DNA of 64,000 bases from Euonymus europaeus (GCA_963580455.1 OY756970.1:5270001-5334000); one strand, 5' to 3'; shown: positions 50,101-60,995, counted from the first letter of the stretch. Numbers and translations are program-made. Notes: a model not told the origin generated them from the letters alone.

Positions 50101-53100
50101 CGAGTGAGTTTATCTTGAATCAGGGCCAGATCGCTATCGTACCCCATTCCGGGACGACCGTCCCAATTCAGGGAACGAGGGGGGGTTCAACCGTTCCTGC
50201 TAACTATGCTTTGGATCATGCTAAAGGGCACATTCAAGAGCAGCAGAATCTACACATGCATCTCCTCCCCAACTCTAATTGCTCCTTACAAGTCTCTAAC
50301 CAGCTAGCTATTAAACACGTAAACGTAAAAACAGTTCTGCAGTTAAGATTCCCCAACTACTCCAACACCATATTCCCATTTGTTGTTTCTAATTCAAAGG
50401 GCAAAAAAAAATTGTTTCAATTCACATCTTCTAATGTATTTATCTTCCAGCCGTCAATACTACAGAAGATGGCAAGCAAACAATTTCTTTTGTTGCACTA
50501 AACTCTCACAACTGAAGTTATTCTTTCACCTCACATATAACTTCCTTTTTCCATTGCACAGACTGTATTTAGCTCTCAGAACAAAATCAGCAAATTTCCA
50601 TTATACACAGAAATTTGCTGCAGGAGATCTGCTGCCCTCTTAAAAGAAAAGCGCAAATCTGGGGCACGGTGTGGACCTTGATGGTTGTGGAGTGGGTTCC
50701 TTGCAGTAACTTGTCCTCGGAAGTTGAAGCTTGGCAATTCCTTGCCTCTAACAAATCCAAGCAAAACCCCGTGTTTATGATCCTTCAATCTACTTGTTGG
50801 TTAATCTGCAAAGAGCCTAACTCTAGGATTTTTCATGACAAGGAGTGTTCCATTGGGGTCTTTTTGGATGGTTGGCTTTCTGTGATTAAACTTTGGTTGA
50901 GTGGAACTTGTTCCAATATTTTAGATAGTCTCAAATCTCTCTTAATCTAACCTTGGTTTGTTCTTGGGTTACACCCCCTTGGTGCCGTTAATAAAAAATT
51001 TATATTCAAAAAAATATATGATTATGACACACTATCGATAAGTTCAACTGTATTTCTTTAAGAGTAAGTGCTATAGAGAAAATCTACATTTATAACGTAG
51101 ATGCCATTCATTATAGGTCAGGAAGCCAATGGTGCTTCAGATCAGTGAACTTAACTAACTTTTGTAGGTTTCAGGGGCCATGTCGTCGTCATGCTCAATT
51201 AAGGACATATGTACCACTAAGACGGTAAGACCAATTCATATTAACTGCTTTTAAGTCTTTTACAAGGCTGTGTCCAGTGATGATGCAACTTTGAGACAAT
51301 TAGCTTATATGGGGATGGTAGAAGGAAATCCATGGCATCAATCCATCATTGAGGATATTAAAGTATGAATTACCGATCCAATCAAACAAAGTATCATTTC
51401 AATTACTGTTAAAGAAAGTCAAGTCTCATAGAAAACTAGCTACTTCTATAAAAGTCCTGCAAGGCATTCTTTCAATTAGACAACAATTGTATGAACAGCA
51501 GAATTTATTCAGCAAAAACATCAAAGATGTGATCCCCTGATTATACTCCTCATAGAAGTTTAAACTATGTCATCTCTGTAGTACAAGACTGCTGACTCGT
51601 CAGCAATACCGAGAGAGATGCAGTAAGTTAAATTTTGTTCTCCATATTTGGAAAAAGCTAGATTCAAAGTAAAAGAAAAAACTTTCATCGTTGAAAGATT
51701 ATCCTCAGAAATTCCTTTTCAGGGGGAAAAGAATATAACTATGTATCTAATTCTCAACACAATCTAATTTTAAAGAGATGTAACATTAGCATCTTTATCA
51801 CAGAACTTTTAAAAAAATATCTTACCTCTTTATAGTTTAACTCCAAGTTACGCAAAACCAAGGAAGTGTTCGTAGTCCTAATCCATTTAGTAGCAATATA
51901 TATGTTACCAATTTCTCTAGGGCCATCCTCTGCTTGAAAATAATCTCCACATTTTAAATACTGCAAGTAACAACCAAAGCAAAAGGTAATGGAGAATCAG
52001 AAATAATGGATCAAATAGAAAATAAACTCAAGTGACTATGATGCAAAACAGTACATGATGAAAATTAAAATGCCCATCAAGACCAAAGTTCTTAATCACA
52101 CAAAAAAACCTTGACCATATGTCATATGGTATTATATTTTCTCACAGGCAGATGTGTATTAGTCAGCCATTAGCCCACTGCTTAATTCGATTTTCTCCAA
52201 AGCAACTGAGGATGATTACTAATCCCGTTACCCCAGAGCTTGGTGCTTTGTGTCTTCCTAGCATTCAGGTCAAATAGCAATCATGTCACATATACACAAC
52301 AAGTGCCAAAATTCAATATTCTTCCATAGGAAAGCTCCCACATTTCCACCTGCTTCATGACATCTCAGGGAAAAAGCTATTGCCTCAATAATATGTGTAC
52401 TGCCAAGGCTTGGTCTAGATTCTAGAAACAGCAGCTTCCAAGCACATAACAGAACCTGATAACGCAACTTCTGATCCTCCAAAACAATTTTACCACTAAG
52501 GTAGTAAGATTACAATCTCAGATATACAACAGGAGCAATCATTCACGCGCCAAAAAAGCATTTGGTTGGAAATTGACCTCTATAACCCATAAGTTCTCCA
52601 AGATTTGCAGATCTTCTATCTATTCCCCCCTCGAGGTAAAAAACCTGGGTTCCGCCTTTATCCAAGAAAAAACGTCCTGGAACTCAGCACATTCCTATTT
52701 CCCTCAGAGAATAACTGACAACATCAACTAATGCAGTTCCACGCAATGAAATCATCTTTGAAACAAAGAAGTGAGGGGTAGTCCTGGCAGATAACACGCG
52801 TGAAACTTTTCTAAGTCTTCAGCAGAATACAAAGAAAACTTCCTAATAAGAAAACCACGTCTTATGTTTGCTAGATTGCATTGTGATGCCAGCAGTATAT
52901 AACGAAATTATTACAATTACGTCAGCTAGAATTGTCAAACAAACAGCACAAGATAAACCTTATCATGGAGGTATTAACTGTTTCTACACAAAATATGCCT
53001 GTAATTGGTCCTCTAAAGTTTTTAACATCACATGTTCTACATTATCATATACTGGCAGTGCTATAGTTCATATAATTAAATGGAAAAAGTAAAATGAGAA

Positions 53101-54684
53101 ATATCCATGTAAAAGGTCAAAACTCAAAACTCCTGATCTTCAGCGTCTTTTGCGCTGTAACAAACTATGCTAAACTAACTGTTTTCAAGCAATTACATAA
53201 GCCATAAACTATATACATTGGAAAAACATGCAACATAAAAATAAAAAATTGAACTCGTGATGGTTAAGTACCTTGTAGTTGTCGACCAACCGAGTAAGCA
53301 TCACAACTACAGGGCAATGGCATTGCATTACCATCTCCCAGAAATCCTCATAGGTGTGTGGTAGTGGACCTTGAGTGGCTATGAACCGAGTTATATTCTC
53401 TGAGGATGAAGTCTACAAGAAAGAATCATTTTTTATGGTCAAATGTAGCAATGTACCATGAAAAACCTACTGTGCTTTTATATCAAGAATTAGCTAAAGG
53501 TAAAAGCAACGAATAAGAGTATCTCACTGTAATGGAGCTCGCATTAATATAACCCTTTGCAGATGGTCTGTAATCCTTGCATGGATTAAGAACAATCCGG
53601 TTTCTGTCAACTGAAATCAATGAATCAGCTAATTGAAACTCCCATATTCAATTATCGCATAATGACTATAACCAAGCAACACAAAATTAAGGCAGAGGTT
53701 GAGCTTAAAAAGTACATGGAACAACATCCTGATAGCGATTTTTGTCCAAATTAACAGGGTCAAGAGCCACAGTGCAGCTTTTTGCCATTTCATAAGGTCC
53801 AATCCTGTTAGCCTGGAATCACCAATCGGACAGTTCTACAATAATTAATACTGAATGAGCAAGAACAGGATAAAAAAAAACTACAAACAACATCAAATGA
53901 TAGGACAGCTAAACTATACTGAAGGAAAAAAAACCTAGTCTTTTTTTAACTAAGGCTTCGCTTGCAATCATGGAGTAGCTGTTTTGATATGTTTTGGGGT
54001 GCAAATCAGGGTGCCAATTCCGGTCAAATTTACACTACAACATTTCTGAAGGGTTTAAAAAACTCATAAAACTGGTGTTCTAAAAATGTAAACAAATAAG
54101 GTTTTTAAAACCCTTCATCTTCAGTCGCTTAAAAAATCCTCATTTACAGTCATTTACTATATATCATGCAGAGCCTAAAGCATTGAGCATTTTTCCCTAG
54201 GCTTTGCTTGGCAATCAGGAAGTAGCGGTTTGGGAGTGTTTATAAAGTAGGGATTACAACCGATTTTGGAGTATTTTCCGGTCAAATTAACACTACATTG
54301 ATTTTGAGAAGTTTTTTAACCCTCAAAACCAATGTTATTAAAATATAAACAAACAATGGCTTTTAAAACCACTCATTTTCAGTTATTTAAAAAACTTCAT
54401 TTTTAATCATTTTGGGTCTCTCAAGCAGAGCCCTAGTGTTTCAAAGCAACCAAGCATAAGCCAGATGAACTGTAAAGAAATTGACAGAGAACCTGCAAGT
54501 GAGCGAACTCCTGGGAGATTTTCTTCGGCGTCTGGAGCTTCTCCTTGAGGAGAGTGAGAGCCTCGGAGCAGAACTTGACCTGATCACTGGAGAGGACGAG
54601 TCTCGGCGGAGAATCGGGAAAGAATTCAAAATACTTATGTAGAGAAGAGCTCCCCATTGGGGGCGAGTTGCTGGCAGTGGCCAT
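44173..54684 (-). CDS. PTP1: Protein-tyrosine phosphatase PTP1, eight or nine exons
   Basis: This is a classical tyrosine-specific phosphatase of plants; Arabidopsis PTP1 acts on MAP kinases in stress signalling. Minus-strand exons are 54684-54493, 53812-53716, 53610-53528, 53412-53272, 51960-51826, 48309-48161, 48070-47929 and 44340-44173. All eight junctions have GT-AG ends and matching phases. Family motifs appear in order: [19 protein letters not shown] then [38 protein letters not shown] with the WPD aspartate; the P-loop [10 protein letters not shown] (nucleophile Cys and Arg), split across an exon junction; and QRVGMVQT. Reading the last exon to its stop gives 368 residues. Splicing after AAAAAATG to an acceptor near 44084 would give KKC and a stop, 342 residues, nearer the usual ~340. 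Introns of about 3.5 kb carry transposons. Confidence 0.92.
45184..46001. mobile_element. MULE-like non-autonomous element in the last PTP1 intron
   Basis: Both ends carry TCTCTARTR, GGACTGATY and GGACTTCTAWTT in inverted orientation (the left arm has a ~15-bp deletion). A 9-bp duplication flanks it with one mismatch: TGGTTGTCA (45175-45183) and TTGTTGTCA (46002-46010). Nine bases is the Mutator size. The interior has no transposase. It holds an open frame (45456-45665, plus) that reads [20 protein letters not shown], somewhat like the F-G region of plant cytochrome P450s, so a captured gene fragment (Pack-MULE) is possible. Confidence 0.55.
48511..48816 (-). mobile_element. Possible solo LTR in a PTP1 intron
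   Basis: The plus strand runs TGTTATGAACC to TTCAATAATCA, a TG...CA unit of about 306 bp with LTR-like composition. Flanks are GAGCT and GAGTT, which is one mismatch from a 5-bp duplication but offset by one base. The orientation is uncertain and the call is weak. Confidence 0.25.
49331..50206. mobile_element. 876-bp inverted-repeat DNA element in a PTP1 intron
   Basis: A perfect 12-bp direct repeat, TGCTTTGGATCA, lies on both sides (49319-49330 and 50207-50218). The ends are an inverted pair: ATGTTACCAGGAACG on the left and TAGTTAGCAGGAACG read from the right, 12 of 15 matching. Subterminal GTACGGGAAC motifs recur at both ends. No transposase is present. The long target repeat fits best with a Mutator-type element, although hAT is not excluded. 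Confidence 0.65.
50640..51015 (+). pseudogene. 5'-truncated LINE, 3' end only
   Basis: The frame from about 50650 to 50950 encodes a piece like the C-terminal end of a plant L1-type reverse transcriptase: [20 protein letters not shown], then [16 protein letters not shown], matching the CW.IWKERN.RIF pattern of that region. It ends with a short 3' untranslated part (TTGGTGCCGTTAATAAAAAA) and an A-rich tail. The reverse transcriptase core and endonuclease are absent, as is usual for LINE copies. Confidence 0.7.
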
Positions 54685-54860
54685 GGACAAGCGCGATCTC
54701 CGTTGGGAGGAGCGAGCGGGAGAGGGAATTAGGTTCCCCAGTTGCGTCGATTGGGAGTTTCTGATTCTTGTCTTCTATCTGCTTCCGTTGCTTTTTCCTT
54801 ATTTACGCAGACTTGCCAACGAAACGTCAACGTTTTTTGTTAGTTTTTTTTTTTTCGTGA

Positions 54861-54930
54861 GGTACCTGTCGTCATCATCTGTTTTTTGTTCGTTTTTTTT
54901 TTGTTAGGTACCTGTCGTCATCATTTGTGA
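54861..54930. repeat. Short direct duplication upstream of PTP1
   Basis: AGGTACCTGTCGTCATCAT occurs twice (from about 54861 and 54906), separated by T-rich sequence. It lies 180-250 bp upstream of the PTP1 ATG, in its leader or promoter. Confidence 0.8.
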
Positions 54931-54958
54931 TCCTTCCATTCTCATCGATCACTATATA

Positions 54959-55287
54959 GGTACCGTTTGGTAAATAACAAATTTATTATTAATAAATAAC
55001 AATTTATTATTAAATATAAATAAATATATTATTAAATAAAAATAAATAATAGATTGTTAATATGAAGGGTAGTTTGGTCATTTGGCTGAAATATAAGAGG
55101 TAGTTTAGACTTTTCATTTTTTATAGAAGGCAAATATTGTTGAAAATGGTTTTTTATGTAGCATTTTAAAATGATAACATATATGCTAAAATTATTATTG
55201 GGTGTTTGGTTAGGTAGTTTTTCATATGTAGCATGTATGTTGTATGTTAAATTATATGCTTTTCAAAACTGTTTACCAAACGATACC
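54959..55287. mobile_element. Tourist-like MITE in the PTP1 promoter region
   Basis: The left end GGTACCGTTTGGTAAA and the right end, in reverse, GGTATCGTTTGGTAAA match at 15 of 16 positions. The element is 329 bp, AT-rich and non-coding. Flanking trinucleotides are ATA and ATG, a possible diverged 3-bp duplication. The ends share GGTNYCGTTTGGT with the large Harbinger element at 7108, so they may use related transposases. It starts about 275 bp upstream of the PTP1 ATG. Confidence 0.7.
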
Positions 55288-55591
55288 ATGAAACTTGAAT
55301 AGGGACATTTTGGCCTCAGTTCTTAAAAAAAAGGCTCACTTGAGTATTCCTTTGTTTTTTAGCCAAAACAATCTTTATACTAAAAATAATAGATCACGTT
55401 AATCTTTGTTCATATTTTTCATCTATTTTTGCTAACGGATCGTAAATCGACTTGGCTTTTTTAAAAGTAAAAAACGAAAAAAAAATTCACATCGCCCCAT
55501 TTTCTCCAAAAATCATCCAACCAAACCAACTAAAGAGGCAATGGAGGCACTTATAGAAAATAGTTCATATAAGGATCCAACTCATTTCAGC
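55288..55591. other. Intergenic between the MITE and the disrupted ORF
   Basis: Ordinary AT-rich DNA; no feature was recognised. Confidence 0.5.
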
Positions 55592-55804
55592 TTATGAATT
55601 TTTTTCAGAGCACTGAAAGAACAAGACAAAGAGTTGCTTTATATCTGCAGATAAGACTTCTCTAGGTTCTGAAATAATTGCTTCTTGGACTATATTTTTT
55701 CCCAAACAGTTTCCTGTCAAATATTTTTTTTTGCTCCGGGGAAGGAAGAAATCTTGCTTATTTCCAGGAACACAGAGAGAAAGCTTCTTTAGTGCGAATG
55801 AATC

Positions 55805-56245
55805 TGAAAACAAATTATCCTTTGAAGATAATTTGTCTTGGATAATTATAGAAATTGAGATGAGAAAATAGAGAAGAAAGAGGTAGAAGAAGAAATGGTT
55901 TTAATCTTCATTTGAATTTCAAAACCATGACTCTCACAGGTACAAGAAGGCAAAATATATACAAACATCTACTGTATCAACGGTTATAATTATACCCGTT
56001 GGAACAGTCATAATTCTGCCCGTTGGAACAATATGAACAAAAGATATTGGGCTGAGTAATAAGCCCAACTACATGAAACAATTAAATCATAAACCAATTC
56101 AGCCCATTAAGACTTGTAGCAATGGCCCAAGTCCATTAGGGCTTTTTCTTGTTCCAGAACATCAATCTCTTTCTCTTCTCCGTGTCTTCCGTCTTCGTGC
56201 TCTTCACTGTGTTTTCCACCATCATCAATCTCTTTATCTTCAACA
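55805..56245 (-). repeat. 3' LTR of the young copia element
   Basis: On the minus strand it starts TGTTGAAGATAAAGAG after the purine tract and ends TTTGTTTTCA. The polyprotein frame continues into it and stops at 56107. Confidence 0.95.
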
Positions 56246-59200
56246 CCCCCCTGCAAGCGCGACATGGTAGAAGGATGAACCATGTGGAGCTTGGAGATAA
56301 GAAGCCTCAGTGTCGAAATTGGAACTCCTTTGGTGAGGATGTCTGCGGGTTGATGTTCAGATTTCAGGTAACTTAGCCGGATGATTCCGTTCTTTATTTT
56401 CTCTCTTGTGAAATGACAATCCAAATCTATGTGTTTGGTGCGCTCGTGAAATACTGGATTATTAGCAATGTGCATAGCTGCTTGATTGTCACAATGTAAT
56501 GTCATAGGCATCACGATTTCTACTTGAATTTCTTGAAATAAGTTATGTAACCATTGAAGTTCACTTGTTGCAGCTGCCATTGATCGGTATTCGGCCTCAG
56601 CAGAGCTACGTGATACGGTTTTCTGCTTTTTTGATTTCCAAGCCATCAGTGATTGTCCCAAAGTGATGCAATAGCCAGTGACGGATCTCCTGGTCTCAGG
56701 GCACGCTGCCCAGTCAGCATCACAGTATGCTTCCACCTGCAGGTTAGTTGATGAAGGATAAAACAATCCTTCACCTATTGTACCTTTTATGTATCTAAGG
56801 ATTCTATAACCTGCTTTCATGTGAACATCAGTAGGATTTTGCATATATTGAGCTAAAGTGTTAACTGAAAAATTTAGGTCAGGTCTCGTAATAGTTAAGT
56901 ACATCAATTTGCCTATGAGACGTCTAAATTCTAAAGGATCTTTTAGAATGGTTCCTGACTCAGATGATAATTTAAGGTTCATATCAACCGGTGTTTTAAC
57001 AGCTTTACAATTAATATATCCCATTTCCTTCAATAAGTCTAGAGTATATTTCTTTTGATTGATAAAATATCCTATTTTGGACTTGTGAACTTCTATCCCT
57101 AGGAAGTATTTAAGATTGCCTAGGTCTTTAATTTTTAAACAACCTTTCAAGTATGTTTTTACACTCATGATCATATTGTAGTCATTACCCCCAATTGCCA
57201 TATCATCGACATAGAGTAGTAACAACAATATCTTATCATTATTTCGGTAATAAAACAAAGAATAATCTGATTTAGACTGTATAAAACCAAAATTCAACAG
57301 TATACTGGTGCATTTAGCATTCCACTGTCTCGATGCTTGTTTTAACCCATAAATTGATTTGTTTAATTTGCATACATGACCCTTAGGCACAGAAAAACCA
57401 GGTGGAGGTTTCATGTAAACAGTTTCACTCAATTCTCCATTTAAGAATGCATTGTTTACATCTAAATGTTCAATAGTCCAGTTATGTAAACTGGCCAAGG
57501 CCAGGAACAATCTTACTGTTGTTATTTTGACCACGGGGGAAAAGGTTTCTAGATAGTCAAACCCTTTACACTGATTATAACCTAAGGCAACCAACCTAGC
57601 TTTATATTTATCTATGGTACCATCAGGGTTATATTTAGTTTTATATACCCATTTGCATCCAATGGGTGTTCTACCTTTGGGTAATTCAATAACAGTCCAG
57701 GTATTATTATCTAGTAGGGCATTCATTTCTGTTTCCATGGCTTCACACCATTTAGAATTTTTAGAAGCTGATTTGTATCCTGCTGGCTCTGGAACTTTGT
57801 ATGTATTGTAAATATAAGCATTATATTTTTCTGAGAAACATGAAATATCATTAACATTATGCATAAATTTATCTTTCACTGTCAGAGTATTTATGTAGCA
57901 ATCATAGTCCCTCAAATATGTAGGTTTCTTTCTTACTCTATTTTTTTTTATCTTAGGACTATCTGATTCCATTGGACTACTGAGACTTTCATGTTCCTTT
58001 AATTCATTTTGCCTTTCTATTTTTGTCATAGTTTCATTATCCTCAGATAGTATGTTATTTTTCAGTAATCTATTTTTCTCTGGAAAATAATTTTCAATAA
58101 ACTTCAAATCCCTAGAAATGAATATTTCTTTATTGACTATATCCTGTACTTTGTAACCTTTTATTCCTAGTTGATAGCCTAGGAAAATACATTCTCTAGC
58201 TCTCGGATCAAACTTAGAATCACTAGGTTTATTATCCTTGGCTACACAATAGCATCCAAAGGTTCTAAGGAAGCTATAATCCACCTTTCTCTCATGTAAA
58301 ATTTCATAAGGTGACCTCTTCTTTAGTTTTTCTGTTGATAATCTATTTATGAGAAAAACAGCTGTTTGTACACAATAGCTCCATAAATTCTCTTCAACAC
58401 CAGATTCTAACCTCATTGTTCTGGCTATGTCCAAAATGTGTTGGTGCTTTCTCTCCACAACACCATTTTGTTGTGGAGTATAGTTACAAGTCCTTTGATG
58501 CACTATTCCTTCCTTTAAATATACATCATTCATTTGAAATTCTAGTCCATTATCACTTCTAATTGCCTTTATCACTTTTCCAAATTGTGTTTTTACAAAA
58601 CTTATGAATGCTTGAATATATTTTCTGGTTTCTCCTTTATTGTGCATTAAATAAATCCAAGTGTGTCTTGAAAAATCATCAACTATTGTAAGAAAATATC
58701 TATATCCATCAATAGACACAACATGATTAGGGCCCCAAATATCCATATGAGTCAAATCAAAGGTTTTCATTGAAACTGTTTGGCTTACAGAGAATTGTTT
58801 TCTTTTCATCTTTCCTACTAAGCAATCATTACAAATACCAAAATCTTCTCCAAAATCTAATCCCATCAATTTTGTCACTCCGTATGATGGATGTCCTAGC
58901 CTTCTATGCCATAACAGAGAGTCTACTGTCCCCACAAAAGATCCTTCTGACTTCTTATCCAATTCAATAGTTTCCTCCATCAAATACAGTCCTTTATGTA
59001 AATTTCCCATTCCAATCTTCTTGCATGTGTTCAAGTCCTGCATTTGGCATTTTCCATTCTTAAAACTTACTTCAAACCTATTATCAGTGGTCAATCTTCC
59101 TACAGATATTAAGTTAACAGAAAAATTGGGAACACATAATACATTATGCAAGAACAAACCTTTGTATAGCTTAACAATGCCTATATATGTGACTATATGT

Positions 59201-60555
59201 TTATCACCATTTGGTAATGTCACAAATGCATTCTTGGCAGCAGTATAATTACTTAATAAAGACACATCATGCACAATATGATCAGATGCTCCACTGTCAA
59301 TTATCCATGTATGCAATTTTATGTTAATTTTAGATTTACCTCCTACGCTTGCCACTGAACCAGCATGAGGACTTGATTCTGAGTTGTTGCATTTCAACAA
59401 GTTCATCAACTTCTCATATTGCTCAGTTGACAGCTCCATTTTGTTTGTTGATTCGGAATTTTCACTGCTACTATTGTGCACATGATTTGCTGCTGAATAA
59501 TTCTTGTTGTGATTCCAGGATGCTGTTTTCTGTCTCTTGTTGCCATCATTTGGATATCCATGGATCTTGAAACACACATCAATGGTATGTCCCTCCTTCT
59601 TGCAATAATTACAAAATAAATTTTTTTTTGTTCTCTGTCCATTCTTTTGGAATTTCTGATTCTTGTCAAATGATGACTCTCTGGTCTGGTACTTTTGTTG
59701 GCTTCCAATTGAGTCTTTTGCTTGAATATTCATTGCCATAAAGCTTTGTGTCTGTTGGAGACTCTTTGTTTCCAGACTGAGCTTAGTTTCTTCTTCACTC
59801 ACCATCCCAAGGGCTTTATCCACATCTGGCATTGGTTCCATTAACTGGATCTGATTAGACAGCCCCTTGAATTCTTCCCTATGCCCATGTAGAAACTGCA
59901 GTACCCTCTCTTCCTCTTCTTCTATTAGAATTTCTTCCAATAGATCACAACTGCAATTCCCACATTTGCACTTGGGTCTCCTCTTATAAGTACTGTACTC
60001 ATCCCATAGTGTCTTTATTTTGGTGAAGTAGTCAATCACAGTGGAATTTTCTTGTTTGATTTTTGAGATCTCTCTGATGAGCTGAGACTTTCTTGTCCCG
60101 TTCCTTTTGGTGTATCTCTTCTTGAGGTTGTTCCATACATCAAATGCTGTGGCACAACCTTGGAGACTCATCAGAATTTTTTCATCAACACATCCCTTGA
60201 TCCAGCTTTTCACCAAGAAGTTGTTAGTCTTCCACAGTTGATAGTTTGCATTTGACATTGCAGGTACCTCAATGCTTCCATCAACAAATCCTATTTTATT
60301 CCTTGACTCCAAGGAATCTACCATGCAGCTAGACCAGAAGGAATAGTTAGAACCAACCAGCTTCACTGGAATTAGTGAAGTTATTGCGAAGTCTGATTGC
60401 TGCAGGTTGTATGGGTTGAGAAAATTGTAGGATGAAGGGTTTGGTAAGATTCCATTCCCTGCTAGCATTGCACTCTCTCCAGCATTCATTTTTGCTTTGT
60501 AAGAAATATTCGAACTTTTGTAAATGATTCCAAATCGTTCCTCCTCCGATACCAT
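56107..60555 (-). CDS. Intact copia gag-pol polyprotein, 1482 residues
   Basis: It encodes all the proteins for copying and inserting the element. The order, with approximate residues, is as follows. Gag is at 30-310, with a zinc knuckle CNYCKKEGHTIDVC near 313-326. The protease has WIIDSGASDH near 416. Integrase has HRRLGHP, then the catalytic acids in MDIWGP (~604), RSDNGLEF (~665) and NGVVERKHQ (~698). RT covers ~960-1200 with LLYVDDMAIGG (~1115). RNase H has YCDADWA (~1275), SSAEAEYR and HCDNQAA. The open frame starts with an ATG made by the LTR end and primer site; the ATG at 60489 (MNAGESAM) is a more normal start. The last ~46 codons lie in the 3' LTR. No stop, frameshift or missing catalytic residue was seen. 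The gag resembles the Ale/Retrofit lineage. Confidence 0.95.
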   Translation of the reverse strand: MVSEEERFGIIYKSSNISYKAKMNAGESAMLAGNGILPNPSSYNFLNPYNLQQSDFAITSLIPVKLVGSNYSFWSSCMVDSLESRNKIGFVDGSIEVPAMSNANYQLWKTNNFLVKSWIKGCVDEKILMSLQGCATAFDVWNNLKKRYTKRNGTRKSQLIREISKIKQENSTVIDYFTKIKTLWDEYSTYKRRPKCKCGNCSCDLLEEILIEEEEERVLQFLHGHREEFKGLSNQIQLMEPMPDVDKALGMVSEEETKLSLETKSLQQTQSFMAMNIQAKDSIGSQQKYQTRESSFDKNQKFQKNGQRTKKNLFCNYCKKEGHTIDVCFKIHGYPNDGNKRQKTASWNHNKNYSAANHVHNSSSENSESTNKMELSTEQYEKLMNLLKCNNSESSPHAGSVASVGGKSKINIKLHTWIIDSGASDHIVHDVSLLSNYTAAKNAFVTLPNGDKHIVTYIGIVKLYKGLFLHNVLCVPNFSVNLISVGRLTTDNRFEVSFKNGKCQMQDLNTCKKIGMGNLHKGLYLMEETIELDKKSEGSFVGTVDSLLWHRRLGHPSYGVTKLMGLDFGEDFGICNDCLVGKMKRKQFSVSQTVSMKTFDLTHMDIWGPNHVVSIDGYRYFLTIVDDFSRHTWIYLMHNKGETRKYIQAFISFVKTQFGKVIKAIRSDNGLEFQMNDVYLKEGIVHQRTCNYTPQQNGVVERKHQHILDIARTMRLESGVEENLWSYCVQTAVFLINRLSTEKLKKRSPYEILHERKVDYSFLRTFGCYCVAKDNKPSDSKFDPRARECIFLGYQLGIKGYKVQDIVNKEIFISRDLKFIENYFPEKNRLLKNNILSEDNETMTKIERQNELKEHESLSSPMESDSPKIKKNRVRKKPTYLRDYDCYINTLTVKDKFMHNVNDISCFSEKYNAYIYNTYKVPEPAGYKSASKNSKWCEAMETEMNALLDNNTWTVIELPKGRTPIGCKWVYKTKYNPDGTIDKYKARLVALGYNQCKGFDYLETFSPVVKITTVRLFLALASLHNWTIEHLDVNNAFLNGELSETVYMKPPPGFSVPKGHVCKLNKSIYGLKQASRQWNAKCTSILLNFGFIQSKSDYSLFYYRNNDKILLLLLYVDDMAIGGNDYNMIMSVKTYLKGCLKIKDLGNLKYFLGIEVHKSKIGYFINQKKYTLDLLKEMGYINCKAVKTPVDMNLKLSSESGTILKDPLEFRRLIGKLMYLTITRPDLNFSVNTLAQYMQNPTDVHMKAGYRILRYIKGTIGEGLFYPSSTNLQVEAYCDADWAACPETRRSVTGYCITLGQSLMAWKSKKQKTVSRSSAEAEYRSMAAATSELQWLHNLFQEIQVEIVMPMTLHCDNQAAMHIANNPVFHERTKHIDLDCHFTREKIKNGIIRLSYLKSEHQPADILTKGVPISTLRLLISKLHMVHPSTMSRLQGGVEDKEIDDGGKHSEEHEDGRHGEEKEIDVLEQEKALMDLGHCYKS
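56246..56254 (-). promoter_or_regulatory. Polypurine tract of the young copia element
   Basis: The minus strand reads GCAGGGGGG directly before the LTR start TGTTGAAG. It primes plus-strand synthesis. Confidence 0.8.
60544..60554 (-). promoter_or_regulatory. Primer binding site of the young copia element
   Basis: Directly after the LTR end TTTTCA the minus strand reads TGGTATCGGAG, differing at one base from the initiator-Met tRNA site TGGTATCAGAG. The same bases are inside the open polyprotein frame. Confidence 0.85.
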
Positions 60556-60995
60556 GAAAACAAATTATCCTTTGAAGATAATTTTTCTTGGATAATTATA
60601 GAAATTGAGATGAGAAAATCGAGAAGAAAGAGGTAGAAGAAGAAATGGTTTTAATCTTCATTTGAATTTCAAAACCATGACTCTCACAGGTACAAGAAGG
60701 CAAAATATATACAAACATCTACTGTATCAACGGTTATAATTATACCCGTTGGAACAGTCATAATTCTGCCCGTTGGAACAATATGAACAAAAGATATTGG
60801 GCTGAGTAATAAGCCCAACTACATGAAACAATTAAATCATAAACCAATTCAGCCCATTAAGACTTGTAGCAATGGCCCAAGTCCATTAGGGCTTTTTCTT
60901 GTTCCAGAACATCAATCTCTTTCTCTTCTCCGTGTCTTTCGTCTTCGTGCTCTTCACTGTGTTTTCCACCATCATCAATCTCTCTATCTTCAACA
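60555..60995 (-). repeat. 5' LTR of the young copia element
   Basis: It is 441 bp and differs at four positions from the 3' LTR. A TATATATTTTG motif on the minus strand near 60702-60712 is the likely TATA box, leaving about 120-150 bp of transcribed leader. Confidence 0.95.

Larger units (their letters stand above)
55805..60995 (-). mobile_element. Young, structurally complete Ty1/copia retrotransposon
   Basis: The 5191-bp element has 441-bp LTRs at both ends, a primer binding site, a polypurine tract and a fully open polyprotein. The flanking 5-bp target duplication GAATC is perfect (55800-55804 and 60996-61000). I count four substitutions between the LTRs (about 0.9%). With the commonly used plant rate of 1.3e-8 per site per year, this suggests an insertion roughly a third of a million years ago. 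All features needed for activity appear present. Confidence 0.96.

Noticed and set aside
57614..59570. Several plus-strand frames of 60-75 residues
   Set aside because: They lie opposite the intact copia polyprotein and have no independent features.
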